Of a DNA stretch of 64,000 bases, positions 8,202 to 15,935 are shown piece after piece (positions within the stretch are counted from its first letter, which is position 1; each line of letters starts with the position of its first letter). A model generated the notes under the pieces. That model was not told the DNA's origin and did no database searches. It worked only from the letters and a program-made list of their open reading frames with translations. The position numbers were made by a program, and so were the translations under genes. Source of the stretch: Candidatus Omnitrophota bacterium (GTDB taxonomy: Bacteria > Omnitrophota > Gorgyraeia > Pluralincolimonadales > Pluralincolimonadaceae); NCBI GenBank assembly GCA_030695925.1, contig JAUYOH010000148.1, positions 1 to 64,000 on the forward strand, in the 5' to 3' direction.

Positions 8202-9512
8202 TTAGAACATCACCTTCCGGGCGCGGTTTAACCCAATCGCTAGTTTCAGGAAATTTACCCTCTTTATTATCTTCTTGATCAAGAGGCCCCTGGATTTGCC
8301 CTTCGGCATCTCCGAGACCGTGAAGAAATCTCTCGCCAACTCTATCATCAATTCCGGATATTCCTTGAAGAATTCCGGATGTCTTATCGCGAAGTCCGAT
8401 ATCCCCTTGTAGCGTTTGAGGTCTTTGAGCACGAACGAGTCGGCGAGCCGCCTGCGGTATCCGGACAAGACCTTATTGGAAAAATCGTTCTTCTGCTTTG
8501 CCTCGAGTATCGTCTCGGCTGCCGCCAAACCGGATGCCATAGCGAGGTTCGAACCCTCATGAAACATCGGGTTCATATTGACGAAGCCGGCCGCGTCGCC
8601 GGTCAAGATAAGCCCGTTCATCGTCAATTCCGGCAAGTGGTCATAACCGAACTCCGGTATCATATGCGCCGAGTATTCCAGCAATTTGCCGCCCTTGACA
8701 AGGCGGCGGATAGACGGATGCGCTTTGAAATTCTCTATGAGGTCGTTGGGTGTAGTCTTCCCATATTTAATGTCCCTTGTCGAGGCGCCGATCCCGACGG
8801 ATAGCGTCTCCTTGTTGGTATAGATAAACGCCGAACCGACAAACCCCTTGACCGAGCCGCCGAAATATTCCAACGAGGCGCCTTCCTCACCTTCAAGGTT
8901 AAACCTCTCCTCGATGACGCCCCTCGGCAGTTCAAGGATTTCTTTACAGCAGGTGACCATATGCTCTGGCATATGTGTCCCGCGAAGGCCCAAGCTCTGG
9001 GAAAGAAGCGAAGTCACGCCTTCCGCGACGACGACCACATCGGTGAATAAGTCGCCTTCCTCGAGACGCGTCTTTACACCGACGGCCTTCGACCCCTCTA
9101 CTATTATCTTATCTACCACCGCCTCGTTTAAGAGCATAACTCCGGCTTGCTCCGCCTTTTTCGCATACCACGGGTCGAACTTCCCGCGTAAGACCGAAAA
9201 CGTATTATTAAAAGGCGGCTTATTGAAATCCTCGAACCTCATCCCCATCTGCAGTTCCGAATCCGCGGACAATATCGAAAAGGTCTTCTTTACTATCCTC
9301 CTCTCGACCGGCGCCTCCTCCCAGAAGTTCGGGATGACCTTATTTAATATGGTCGAATAGAGGATGCCGCCCATCACGTTCTTTGAGCCCGGGACTTCGC
9401 CGCGTTCCAAAATAACCACACTCAAGCCCGCCTTCGCCAGCGCATAGGCGCAGGTTACCCCGGCGGGGCCCGCGCCCACGACTATACAGTCAAATTTCTC
9501 CTCATTTGCCAC
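8202..9512 (-). CDS. FixC-like FAD-dependent oxidoreductase (ETF-quinone oxidoreductase family)
   Basis: The 436-residue protein opens with the Rossmann motif GAGPAGVTCAYALAKAG and has the FixC/ETF-QO features NVMGGILYS and LTGDAAGFVNMNPMFHEG. The start is GTG at 9512, placed 6 nt after AGGAGA. FixC normally works with FixX (ferredoxin-like) and the electron-transfer flavoproteins FixA and FixB; none of these are in the window, and there is no Cys-rich cluster in the C-terminus. It may take electrons from a separately encoded ETF, or belong to the geranylgeranyl-reductase-like side of the family acting on lipids. It is the first gene of the operon. Confidence 0.82.
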   Translation of the reverse strand: MANEEKFDCIVVGAGPAGVTCAYALAKAGLSVVILERGEVPGSKNVMGGILYSTILNKVIPNFWEEAPVERRIVKKTFSILSADSELQMGMRFEDFNKPPFNNTFSVLRGKFDPWYAKKAEQAGVMLLNEAVVDKIIVEGSKAVGVKTRLEEGDLFTDVVVVAEGVTSLLSQSLGLRGTHMPEHMVTCCKEILELPRGVIEERFNLEGEEGASLEYFGGSVKGFVGSAFIYTNKETLSVGIGASTRDIKYGKTTPNDLIENFKAHPSIRRLVKGGKLLEYSAHMIPEFGYDHLPELTMNGLILTGDAAGFVNMNPMFHEGSNLAMASGLAAAETILEAKQKNDFSNKVLSGYRRRLADSFVLKDLKRYKGISDFAIRHPEFFKEYPELMIELARDFFTVSEMPKGKSRGLLIKKIIKRVNFLKLAIGLNRARKVMF

Positions 9513-9538
9513 AATTCTTCTCCTAATTTTAAACTCAT

Positions 9539-9567
9539 ATTATAGCTCTATAGTGATAATCTGTCAA
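9539..9567 (-). promoter_or_regulatory. Consensus sigma-70 promoter of the FixC-to-YlmD operon
   Basis: On the minus strand there is TTGACA (9562-9567), a 17-bp spacer, and TATAAT (9539-9544). Both hexamers match the consensus exactly. The start codon at 9512 is 27 nt past the -10 box, leaving a leader of about 20 nt with SD AGGAGA. The -35 box lies only 7 bp from the stop of the upstream patatin gene. Confidence 0.85.
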
Positions 9568-9573
9568 ACTGGC

Positions 9574-11625
9574 TTATTCCTCGATAAGCGCCTTTATCTG
9601 CGGAAGCATACGCTCTGCCTCCTCTTCTCCGCGCTTGATCAAGATCTCGACTTTATACAACTCAAACCAGTTTACGGTCGGGATTATGGGGTGCAAGACG
9701 CAATCCGCTTCTCGCGAAGAGGCCTCGGCAAGGACATACTGCATGGAAAGCGAGGAATTCATCAGGACATCGAGAAAGTTCGGGGTGAACGTCCTGCGTG
9801 TCCAGTTCATAAACCTGAAGAGCGCCCGCGCGAAAATCGAACGCTCCGCCAGTTTAAGTTCCTCTTTCCTGCGTCTCGCCTCGAACTCCTGAAAGGGCTT
9901 TAACATCTCCTCCGGGCTCGGAAGGCAGTTTACGGCGATTATCTTCCTCGCTCCGAGTTTAGCTAAGACATCTATCGGGACCGGGTCAAGCGTCCCGCCG
10001 TCTATCAAAAAATCCTCGTCTTTTCTGTACGGCTTGACTACCGCCGGAATCGAGCATGATGCCCGAAGCGCGTCGACCAGACTTCCCTCATCTATGACGA
10101 CCAATTGTCGCGAACGCAATGTGCTTGATATTATCTTGATCGGGGTATGCGTGTCGTGAAATGTCTTTCTGCCGAGATATTCTCTGAAGAACCTCGTAAG
10201 GTTCCGGCCGTTGATAAACCCCAATAGCGGAAATAAAGAAAAATCCGCCAGACTTAAGAGCATCCTCTTGCTCTTGAACCTAAGCGCGACCTTCTCCAAT
10301 TCCGCCGCCTCTATGCCCGAGGCCCAAAATGCCCCCACCACAGCTCCTATAGACGTGCCGGCGATAAAATCTATCGGGATCTTCTCCCTCTCGAGTACTT
10401 TCATCACACCCACATGCGCGAGGCCCAAGGCAGCGCCGGAACTGAGCGCCAATCCCACGAGGATCTTACCGATATCCCTCGCTATACGACGCACCGTCCT
10501 CGAATATAAACTATCCGGCACCGCCAAAACAGGCGGAAGCCCCATCGACATTATCCCGCCCAAGAGGCCGAGGTCGGGCAGGGTCGTATAAGGTTTGTGG
10601 CCCAATGTTTTAACGCGTTCTTCGAATGTCTTTTCGGCCACAAATTCGTTCATTATTACCTTAAGGCGCGCCTCAAAATCCTTTATGCCCTTGCTTAACT
10701 CGTCTATGAGCCTGCCGGTCGCTTTCAGGTTATGTTCGTCGCAATCCGTCACAAGATGGATCAAATCCGACTGAGTAAGGACCGCGTACATCGCCTTATC
10801 TATCACGATCGGAAGGTCCACGACGATATAATTAAATTCCGCCGCCAGATAACTTAAAAGCGGGCCTAATTGGGTAAGCGCGGATGGGTCATCGCTCTCG
10901 TAGGCGACATTCAAGAGGCAGATGCCGCTCGATTCGACATCCATGATGAGAGGCCTGACTTTCTCGTGGTCAAAGGTCAGCGTCTTTAAGTCGACGTGGA
11001 GCGGCCTTTTACCGGTCCGCAGCATCGAGGCGCATTCTTCGCCTGTCCTGCTCATATCAAGAAGGATGACTTTTTTGCGCGTCTCATAAGCGAGCGCGAT
11101 GGCAAGATTGACCGCGTACATCGTGCGGCCGGCTTTCTTGGCCAGGCCAAATACGGAGATGATCGTGGACTCAAATATGGCTTTTGGCCCCGCGTCTTTC
11201 TTCTTCAAGCGGCGCGATAACGATTGGCTTAATTTAATGGCGAGTTGGGGGATTTCTTTAAGGAGCGTATTAAAATTTCCCTTGTCGATCCTTAGGATCA
11301 GGGCGTCATTTATGATGCGGATTGATGCCGAATGCGGCTCGTTGGTCAAGAGTGATATTATGCCGACGTAATCGCCGCGATGCAGATTGATCAAAGTCCT
11401 CTCGCTGCCGGATGGAGTCTTTACGAATACATTTACCCTGCCGGTTATTATGCAATAAAATGAACTGGGCGGGTCTCCTTCGCGATATAGGATATGGTCT
11501 TTTCTGTATTCGGCTATATAGGATTTCTCTTGGATAAGCTTACGCGCCCCCGCGGATAAGTCCGCGAAGAGGGGTATTTTTTTTATTATAGCCGCTTTGT
11601 CTAAACTAACGTTGGAAGGGCTCAT
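9574..11625 (-). CDS. NTE-like protein: cyclic-nucleotide-binding, MinD/ParA-like and patatin phospholipase domains
   Basis: A 683-residue protein. Residues about 15-140 form a cNMP-binding (CAP_ED) domain (LYREGDPPSSFYCIITGRVNVF). Residues about 154-350 have a MinD/ParA fold (ISVFGLAKKAGRTMYAVNLA, KVILLDMS, NYIVVDLP). Residues about 390-565 form a patatin domain with GTSIG (Ser425) and DGG (Asp542). The P-loop is degenerate: AKKAGRT stands where KGGxGKT is expected, so ATP hydrolysis is doubtful. The patatin oxyanion region reads SSGAALG instead of Gly-rich. The layout recalls neuropathy target esterase, a lysophospholipase with N-terminal cNMP-like domains. A c-di-GMP riboswitch and terminator lie upstream on the same strand. 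Confidence 0.88.
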   Translation of the reverse strand: MSPSNVSLDKAAIIKKIPLFADLSAGARKLIQEKSYIAEYRKDHILYREGDPPSSFYCIITGRVNVFVKTPSGSERTLINLHRGDYVGIISLLTNEPHSASIRIINDALILRIDKGNFNTLLKEIPQLAIKLSQSLSRRLKKKDAGPKAIFESTIISVFGLAKKAGRTMYAVNLAIALAYETRKKVILLDMSRTGEECASMLRTGKRPLHVDLKTLTFDHEKVRPLIMDVESSGICLLNVAYESDDPSALTQLGPLLSYLAAEFNYIVVDLPIVIDKAMYAVLTQSDLIHLVTDCDEHNLKATGRLIDELSKGIKDFEARLKVIMNEFVAEKTFEERVKTLGHKPYTTLPDLGLLGGIMSMGLPPVLAVPDSLYSRTVRRIARDIGKILVGLALSSGAALGLAHVGVMKVLEREKIPIDFIAGTSIGAVVGAFWASGIEAAELEKVALRFKSKRMLLSLADFSLFPLLGFINGRNLTRFFREYLGRKTFHDTHTPIKIISSTLRSRQLVVIDEGSLVDALRASCSIPAVVKPYRKDEDFLIDGGTLDPVPIDVLAKLGARKIIAVNCLPSPEEMLKPFQEFEARRRKEELKLAERSIFARALFRFMNWTRRTFTPNFLDVLMNSSLSMQYVLAEASSREADCVLHPIIPTVNWFELYKVEILIKRGEEEAERMLPQIKALIEE

Positions 11626-11663
11626 TACCTGATATTATATTAGGTTAAAATCAAAATAGCAAG

Positions 11664-11711
11664 CCCCTCACCCTGCCCTCTCCCCAACGGGGAGAGGATT
11701 AAGGTGAGGGG
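11664..11711. repeat. 48-bp inverted repeat, copy 1
   Basis: An imperfect palindrome beginning CCCCTCACCCT and ending AAGGTGAGGGG, with CTCTCCCC and GGGGAGAG as inner arms. A second copy with about 4 mismatches in 48 bp lies at 21333-21380 inside nuoJ. Here it sits between the riboswitch terminator and the patatin gene. Confidence 0.85.
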
Positions 11712-11714
11712 GAC

Positions 11715-11799
11715 AAAAAAAGGCCAGCGGCTTTGAAACTTACTTACTGCTGCTTACTTCTGTGTTCTGCTTGTTTCTTTTCTTACTTCAGCCGCTGGC
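11715..11799 (-). terminator. Rho-independent terminator with a very long loop, downstream of the c-di-GMP riboswitch
   Basis: On the minus strand, GCCAGCGGCT (11790-11799) pairs perfectly with AGCCGCTGGC (11723-11732) and is followed by seven T. The loop is 57 nt and A/G-rich, with repeated AAGTAAG motifs. It is a plausible expression platform for the riboswitch, about 50 nt past the aptamer. Confidence 0.7.
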
Positions 11800-11845
11800 A
11801 ATCCATTTTGTACTTCGACCGATTAGGGAAACAACCTACGCCTTT

Positions 11846-11990
11846 GACCTTTTCTCCGGTTTCGGTAACCCAGCTGCCTTGCCGTGCCACCTGGAATGAC
11901 CTCGGTTTAGGCCTGCGGTTTTGTGTCCCGCCCTTTCGGTCCTGAATGGGATCCCGATATTATCGGGAGCGGTTTACCCTTTTCGGTCAT
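11846..11990 (-). promoter_or_regulatory. Cyclic-di-GMP-I (GEMM-I) riboswitch aptamer
   Basis: Read on the minus strand, the conserved blocks of GEMM-I appear in order: AGGGTAAACC, a GAAA tetraloop arm, GGGACACAAAACC, GGCCTAAACC (tetraloop receptor) and GGGTTACCG. They line up with the Vibrio Vc2 aptamer. The base at the ligand-selecting position (second G of AGGG) appears to be G, favouring c-di-GMP over cGAMP. The P1b arm carries a 29-nt insertion with a palindrome (11952-11968). A possible promoter, TTGATT-16-CATACT, lies just upstream near 11995-12020. The downstream gene on this strand is the cNMP/MinD/patatin gene. Confidence 0.85.
11952..11968. repeat. Short palindrome inserted in riboswitch arm P1b
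   Basis: TCCCGATATTATCGGGA has perfect 8-bp arms around a single base. Removing this and its flank (29 nt in all) leaves a perfect 6-bp helix CCGCCC/GGGCGG closed by GAAA, as expected for P1b. It resembles the short palindromes at 3419 and 53626 in style, not in exact sequence. Confidence 0.7.
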
Positions 11991-12038
11991 CTTAAGTATG
12001 CCATACTCTACGGAAAAATCAAGGGGCAATCGTAAAAA

Positions 12039-12938
12039 TCAGGCGTACCCCAGTATCTTCAAGGCCTGCGGGTCCTTGCGCCAGTTCTCGTAGACCTTGA
12101 CCCACAACTCCAGATATACGCGCTTATTTAGAAGACCTTCTATCTCTTTCCTCGCCGCCTCGCCTATGGCCTTTAACATCTGCCCCTTATGGCCGACGAT
12201 TATCTTTTTTTGCGAATGCCTCTCGACGAATATCGTAGCCCTGATATAGACTAACTTTTTCTTCGACCGCTCCTTGAATTCCTCGACGAGGACCGCGAGT
12301 GAATGCGGGACTTCCTCGCGCGTCAACTCAAGCGCCTTGCCGCGGACGATCTCTCCGGCCATGAAGCGTTCCGTCTTGTCGGTAAACTGGCCGTCGGAAA
12401 AATACTTCGGCCCCTCAGGCAGGTACTCGATGGTTTTCTTAAGAAGGATATCCATATTGTCGCCCAACGTCGCTGATGTCGGGATTATCTCCTTAAAATC
12501 ATAAAGCCGGGACGCCTCCTCTATCATCGGCAGAGCGAGGGATTTACTTACTTTATCTACTTTATTTATAATGGCTATGGCGGGTTTCTTCGCCTGCTTC
12601 AACAGGCCGAATATAAGCCGGTCCTCCTGCGTTATACCCTTTGCCACATCAAGGACAAATACGATAAGGTCCACCTCCGATAGCGAATCCTTGGCGACCC
12701 GCGTGATCTGTTTGCCGAGCAGGTTTATCGGCTTGTGGATGCCCGGGGTGTCCACGAAGATGATCTGCGCGTCGGGTCGCGTCAATATCCCGCGGATCTT
12801 ATCGCGTGTCGTCTCCGGTTTTTCGGTAACTATCGCGACCTTCTCGCCGACGAGGTAATTCAATACCGTGGATTTTCCGACGTTCGGCCTTCCGATTATC
12901 GCGACAAACCCGGACCTGAATTTTTTATCGCCTGGCAT
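12039..12938 (-). CDS. era: GTPase Era
   Basis: Ribosome assembly GTPase that binds the 3' end of 16S rRNA. GTPase motifs are GRPNVGKST (G1), DTPGIHKP (G3) and NKVD (G4). The C-terminal KH domain (KKIIVGHKGQMLKAIGEAARKEIE) binds RNA. The ORF track starts at 12992, but that extension lies inside the upstream gene; ATG at 12938 (MPGDKKFRSG) follows that gene's stop by 1 nt and gives the usual 299 residues. A 413-nt gap follows, holding the riboswitch, the terminator and a 48-bp repeat. Confidence 0.96.
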   Translation of the reverse strand: MPGDKKFRSGFVAIIGRPNVGKSTVLNYLVGEKVAIVTEKPETTRDKIRGILTRPDAQIIFVDTPGIHKPINLLGKQITRVAKDSLSEVDLIVFVLDVAKGITQEDRLIFGLLKQAKKPAIAIINKVDKVSKSLALPMIEEASRLYDFKEIIPTSATLGDNMDILLKKTIEYLPEGPKYFSDGQFTDKTERFMAGEIVRGKALELTREEVPHSLAVLVEEFKERSKKKLVYIRATIFVERHSQKKIIVGHKGQMLKAIGEAARKEIEGLLNKRVYLELWVKVYENWRKDPQALKILGYA

Positions 12939-12939
12939 A

Positions 12940-14118
12940 TTAATAAAGCTTCCCGGCTTCCAACTCAGCCAACCAGCGCTTCTCAAATTCATCGACAGTA
13001 ACGTTTAATTTGTCCCTCATCACCGTTTCGAGGGGCTGGCCCTTGCCGAGCTCCTCCAATATCTCGCGTACTTTGTATTTGTTATACCTCTTCATCAGAT
13101 AGTTGGCCAAGGTGTAAGATTCCAGGTAGGCGAGATAACGCTGAGTGGCATCTTCGTTATTGATATCGGTAAAGACCGCATCCAGGTCTTTCAAAGGTAT
13201 CAGTAAATTTGATTTTACAGCGGATTTCAAGACGGACATGTCCTTCTTTAAATAACGCGCGCCCTCATATTCGGCGAGTCCCTCATCGAGCCATTTCGGC
13301 GCTTTCCTGTCAGATATGTCGTTGACAAGCAGATGGGTATATTCATGGTATATTATCCCGCGTATCTCGTCAGTCGTAAAATCGGCCCCTATAAAAGGCA
13401 GGCGTATCTTTCCGTCATAGATACCGCCGGCGCCTTTGATCCATAGGCCGTCACCTATATACTCGAAATCTTTCTTTTCATATATCAGTACCGTTATCTT
13501 ATATTGCGGGCGGTAATCAAAATCCTGCCCTAACAACCTGTACGCTTCCTGAAGATAATAGCGGACGCTGTAACTTAACCTAGCGCCCTCTTTAGAATAT
13601 CTTATATCGAACTGGTCCATCCCGGCGGAACGGTAGTTCTTCTCGACAGCGCTCTCTTTTTCCAGTTTCGCGATCCTCTTCTTAAGTTCGTCGGCGTATT
13701 TAAAATCCGGCTCGAGTTTAATGACCTTCTCCCAGAGCGCCTTTGCCTCATCCATCTTCTGCGAGAGATATTTTATGTCACCCATTAGAAAGAGCGCGGG
13801 GACATTATTAGGATCGTATCTTACGGCGGAAGCAAGATAATTCTCGGCGTAGGCGAAATTGCGTTTCAGGTATTCGACCTCGCCCTTCCGGTAATAGGCG
13901 ACCGAGAGATTTTTCTTTACGGTATTGTTGCTTGGATTTAATTTATGCGCCTGTTGGAAGTATGATAAAGCGGCGTCCAGCGCCTCATCGTTTAGCGCCT
14001 TGACCCCCATCTCGTTATACATGGAGGCGCCGAGCGGGTCTTCTTTTACGGCGAAGCAGGGCATCGCAGTCGAAAGCATCGCTACCAGAAGTATAAAGTT
14101 GAGGATTTTTATTTTCAT
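12940..14118 (-). CDS. Exported TPR protein with peptidase MA-like (gluzincin) domain
   Basis: The start is set at ATG 14118, where a clear signal peptide begins (MKIKILNFILLVAMLSTAMPCFA); the track's 50 extra residues look non-coding and overlap mazG. The mature protein has about three TPR units (residues 30-150), then a zinc peptidase-like domain with HEYTH (IIYHEYTHLLV) and downstream DEGLAEYEG supplying the third ligand. Such Peptidase_MA proteins are widespread but mostly uncharacterised; substrate unknown. It is probably periplasmic. It precedes era by 1 nt, suggesting one transcript. A second member of this peptidase group lies at 49780-50868. Confidence 0.85.
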   Translation of the reverse strand: MKIKILNFILLVAMLSTAMPCFAVKEDPLGASMYNEMGVKALNDEALDAALSYFQQAHKLNPSNNTVKKNLSVAYYRKGEVEYLKRNFAYAENYLASAVRYDPNNVPALFLMGDIKYLSQKMDEAKALWEKVIKLEPDFKYADELKKRIAKLEKESAVEKNYRSAGMDQFDIRYSKEGARLSYSVRYYLQEAYRLLGQDFDYRPQYKITVLIYEKKDFEYIGDGLWIKGAGGIYDGKIRLPFIGADFTTDEIRGIIYHEYTHLLVNDISDRKAPKWLDEGLAEYEGARYLKKDMSVLKSAVKSNLLIPLKDLDAVFTDINNEDATQRYLAYLESYTLANYLMKRYNKYKVREILEELGKGQPLETVMRDKLNVTVDEFEKRWLAELEAGKLY

Positions 14119-14160
14119 GTTATAATTAGTATACCCTACAAAAAAACCTATGTCTACAAA

Positions 14161-14931
14161 ATGAGTGCTAAATCTTTTACGAAACTTGTGAAGGTGATGG
14201 AGAAGCTCCGTTCCAGGGGCGGTTGTCCGTGGGACAGGGCGCAGACGCATTCCTCGCTTAAGAAACATCTCATCGAGGAGGCATACGAGGTCTGCGAGGC
14301 GATAGATTCCAAGGACCCTGAGCGGCTAAAGGATGAACTGGGGGATTTTTTATTCCAAGTCGTATTCCACGCGCAGGTCGCCAAGGAGCGCGGCGCATTC
14401 GATATCAAGGATGTAATAAGGGCCTCATATAAAAAGATGCTCCGCCGTCATCCTCATGTATTCGGAAAACACAAAGCAAAAAGTCCAGAAGACGCGTATA
14501 AACGCTGGCAGGAAAAGAAAGGTCAGGAAAAAAATTATAGGAGCAGGAAGTCCCTGCTCGACGGAGTCCCGAAGACCCTTCCTGCCCTGCTTAAGGCCCA
14601 GAAGATATCCAAACGCGCGGCATCTGCCGGTTTTGACTGGCCGGATGTGGAATTCGCGGTAAATAAAGTCCACGAAGAATTAGAAGAGGTAAAAGAAGAG
14701 CTAAAAAGCAAGAATAAGAGGCGGCTTGCCGAAGAGATAGGTGACCTGCTCTTCGTGATAACGATCGTGGCAAGGTTCGGCGGAGTCGATGCCGAAGATG
14801 CCTTACATAGCGCCACCAAAAAATTCGCCCGCAGATTCGGAAAGATCGAGAGCACTTTAAAGAGACGAAATAAAAAGATCAACGAATGCGGTTTTGAGGA
14901 GCTTTACCGTCTCTGGCGGATAAATAGGTAG
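14161..14931 (+). CDS. mazG: Nucleoside triphosphate pyrophosphohydrolase MazG
   Basis: The 256-residue protein has two MazG domains, as in E. coli MazG. The first is around residues 15-120 (GGCPWDRAQTHSSLKKHLIEEAYEVCEAID, then ELGDFLFQVVFHAQVAKE). The second is around residues 150-240 (VHEELEEVKEEL, EEIGDLLFVITIVARFGGVDAEDAL). The acidic EExxE and ExxD residues bind Mg2+. It hydrolyses NTPs to NMP and pyrophosphate and cleans the nucleotide pool. It is divergent from the TPR peptidase gene, with only 42 bp between start codons, and overlaps the convergent PEP-CTERM gene by 28 nt. Confidence 0.95.
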   Translation: MSAKSFTKLVKVMEKLRSRGGCPWDRAQTHSSLKKHLIEEAYEVCEAIDSKDPERLKDELGDFLFQVVFHAQVAKERGAFDIKDVIRASYKKMLRRHPHVFGKHKAKSPEDAYKRWQEKKGQEKNYRSRKSLLDGVPKTLPALLKAQKISKRAASAGFDWPDVEFAVNKVHEELEEVKEELKSKNKRRLAEEIGDLLFVITIVARFGGVDAEDALHSATKKFARRFGKIESTLKRRNKKINECGFEELYRLWRINR

Positions 14932-15851
14932 GGCAACCCCGCCAAAAACAAGATGCAGGTTGCCGGTTCAGGTATGACGTTAATTGTATCGACAGAATAG
15001 CCGCTCGACTCCATTGCGAGGTTCATATCCTCAATATAGACGGGTATGAAGGCGTCGTAGGTCGTCCAAGTGGCAGCCGGCTGAAGATCGCTTACCCCAA
15101 AATGTGTTCCCAGTACCGTTAATTGTCCGTTCCACGGCATAAGGGTCGGGCTGCCGGAATCTCCGGGTTCACCGCCGGCAAGGCCCGGATAATATCCGAG
15201 ATTATCATAATCAAATGTACTGGTAAATGTCATATCCGCATACAGATTGGGGTAATTCGTTGAGTAGGCCCATGTAAGGTCGCTTATCGCGTTCTCCCCT
15301 GCCTTGGCATACCAGCCGTAAACATATATATCCTTATTTAAATACCAATCAAGATCGAACTCGGGTGTCGCAGGGTCATCGGCATTCAATACGGAATAAC
15401 GGGCGATATTGTCGGCTTCCGGAATGGGCGCTGTAAGCCAGCCAAGCGCCAAATCCGAAGTATGCGTGCCGTCCCCATCCGTAAAACTAAAGGTGGAATA
15501 CCTATCTACGGTATAATTTTTCAACTGACCGTCTCTGTTGAAGAATGTGACGGAGTTTCCCGAAGGGATCTGCCAGTGATTGGCGACGACAAAATGAAGC
15601 GGCGATACCATCGTTATGCTCCGCATCTGGTCTGAGGTCATCCAACCAACACCCGACCAATCGTAGGATGAGGCGAAGAAATCAGGGTTCGGTGTGGGAC
15701 TACTGGGATATGTGCCGGAAACAAAACGGTCGTAAAGCGTAGGGTCTGAACTGTAATTATTGACAACGAGCGCTTCGGCAGGCCTGAATAACGCCAAACA
15801 GGAAAGCAGAAGAATTAAGAATAATACCTTAGAAGCAAACTTTTTATCCAA
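14904..15851 (-). CDS. PEP-CTERM anchored trypsin-like serine protease
   Basis: The 315-residue exported protein begins with TTG at 15851 and a signal peptide (about residues 1-28). The order His (FVVANHW, His92), Asp (HTSDLALGWL, Asp133) and Ser (GGEPGDSGSP, Ser232) matches the trypsin catalytic triad. The C-terminus has IPEP, a hydrophobic segment and an RQRR tail, the PEP-CTERM sorting signal recognised by exosortase. The protein is therefore probably processed and delivered to the cell surface or exopolysaccharide matrix. No exosortase gene is in the window. A weak promoter (TTTACG-16-TAGAAT) lies upstream near 15880. Confidence 0.85.
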   Translation of the reverse strand: MDKKFASKVLFLILLLSCLALFRPAEALVVNNYSSDPTLYDRFVSGTYPSSPTPNPDFFASSYDWSGVGWMTSDQMRSITMVSPLHFVVANHWQIPSGNSVTFFNRDGQLKNYTVDRYSTFSFTDGDGTHTSDLALGWLTAPIPEADNIARYSVLNADDPATPEFDLDWYLNKDIYVYGWYAKAGENAISDLTWAYSTNYPNLYADMTFTSTFDYDNLGYYPGLAGGEPGDSGSPTLMPWNGQLTVLGTHFGVSDLQPAATWTTYDAFIPVYIEDMNLAMESSGYSVDTINVIPEPATCILFLAGLPYLFIRQRR

Positions 15852-15935
15852 AACTAAGACCTCTCTATTCGATAAGATTCTATCACAAAGACCGGCTACG
15901 TAAAGACAAATTATTTGCTATTTTTAGGTAATCTT

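Noticed and set aside
11846-11990. cGAMP (GEMM-Ib) specificity for the riboswitch
   Set aside because: The selecting base appears to be G in AGGGTAAACC; A would be expected for cGAMP. A binding test could still change this.
12039-12992. Era start at 12992 as given in the ORF track
   Set aside because: The extra 18 residues lie in the coding end of the upstream gene; ATG at 12938 fits spacing and family length.
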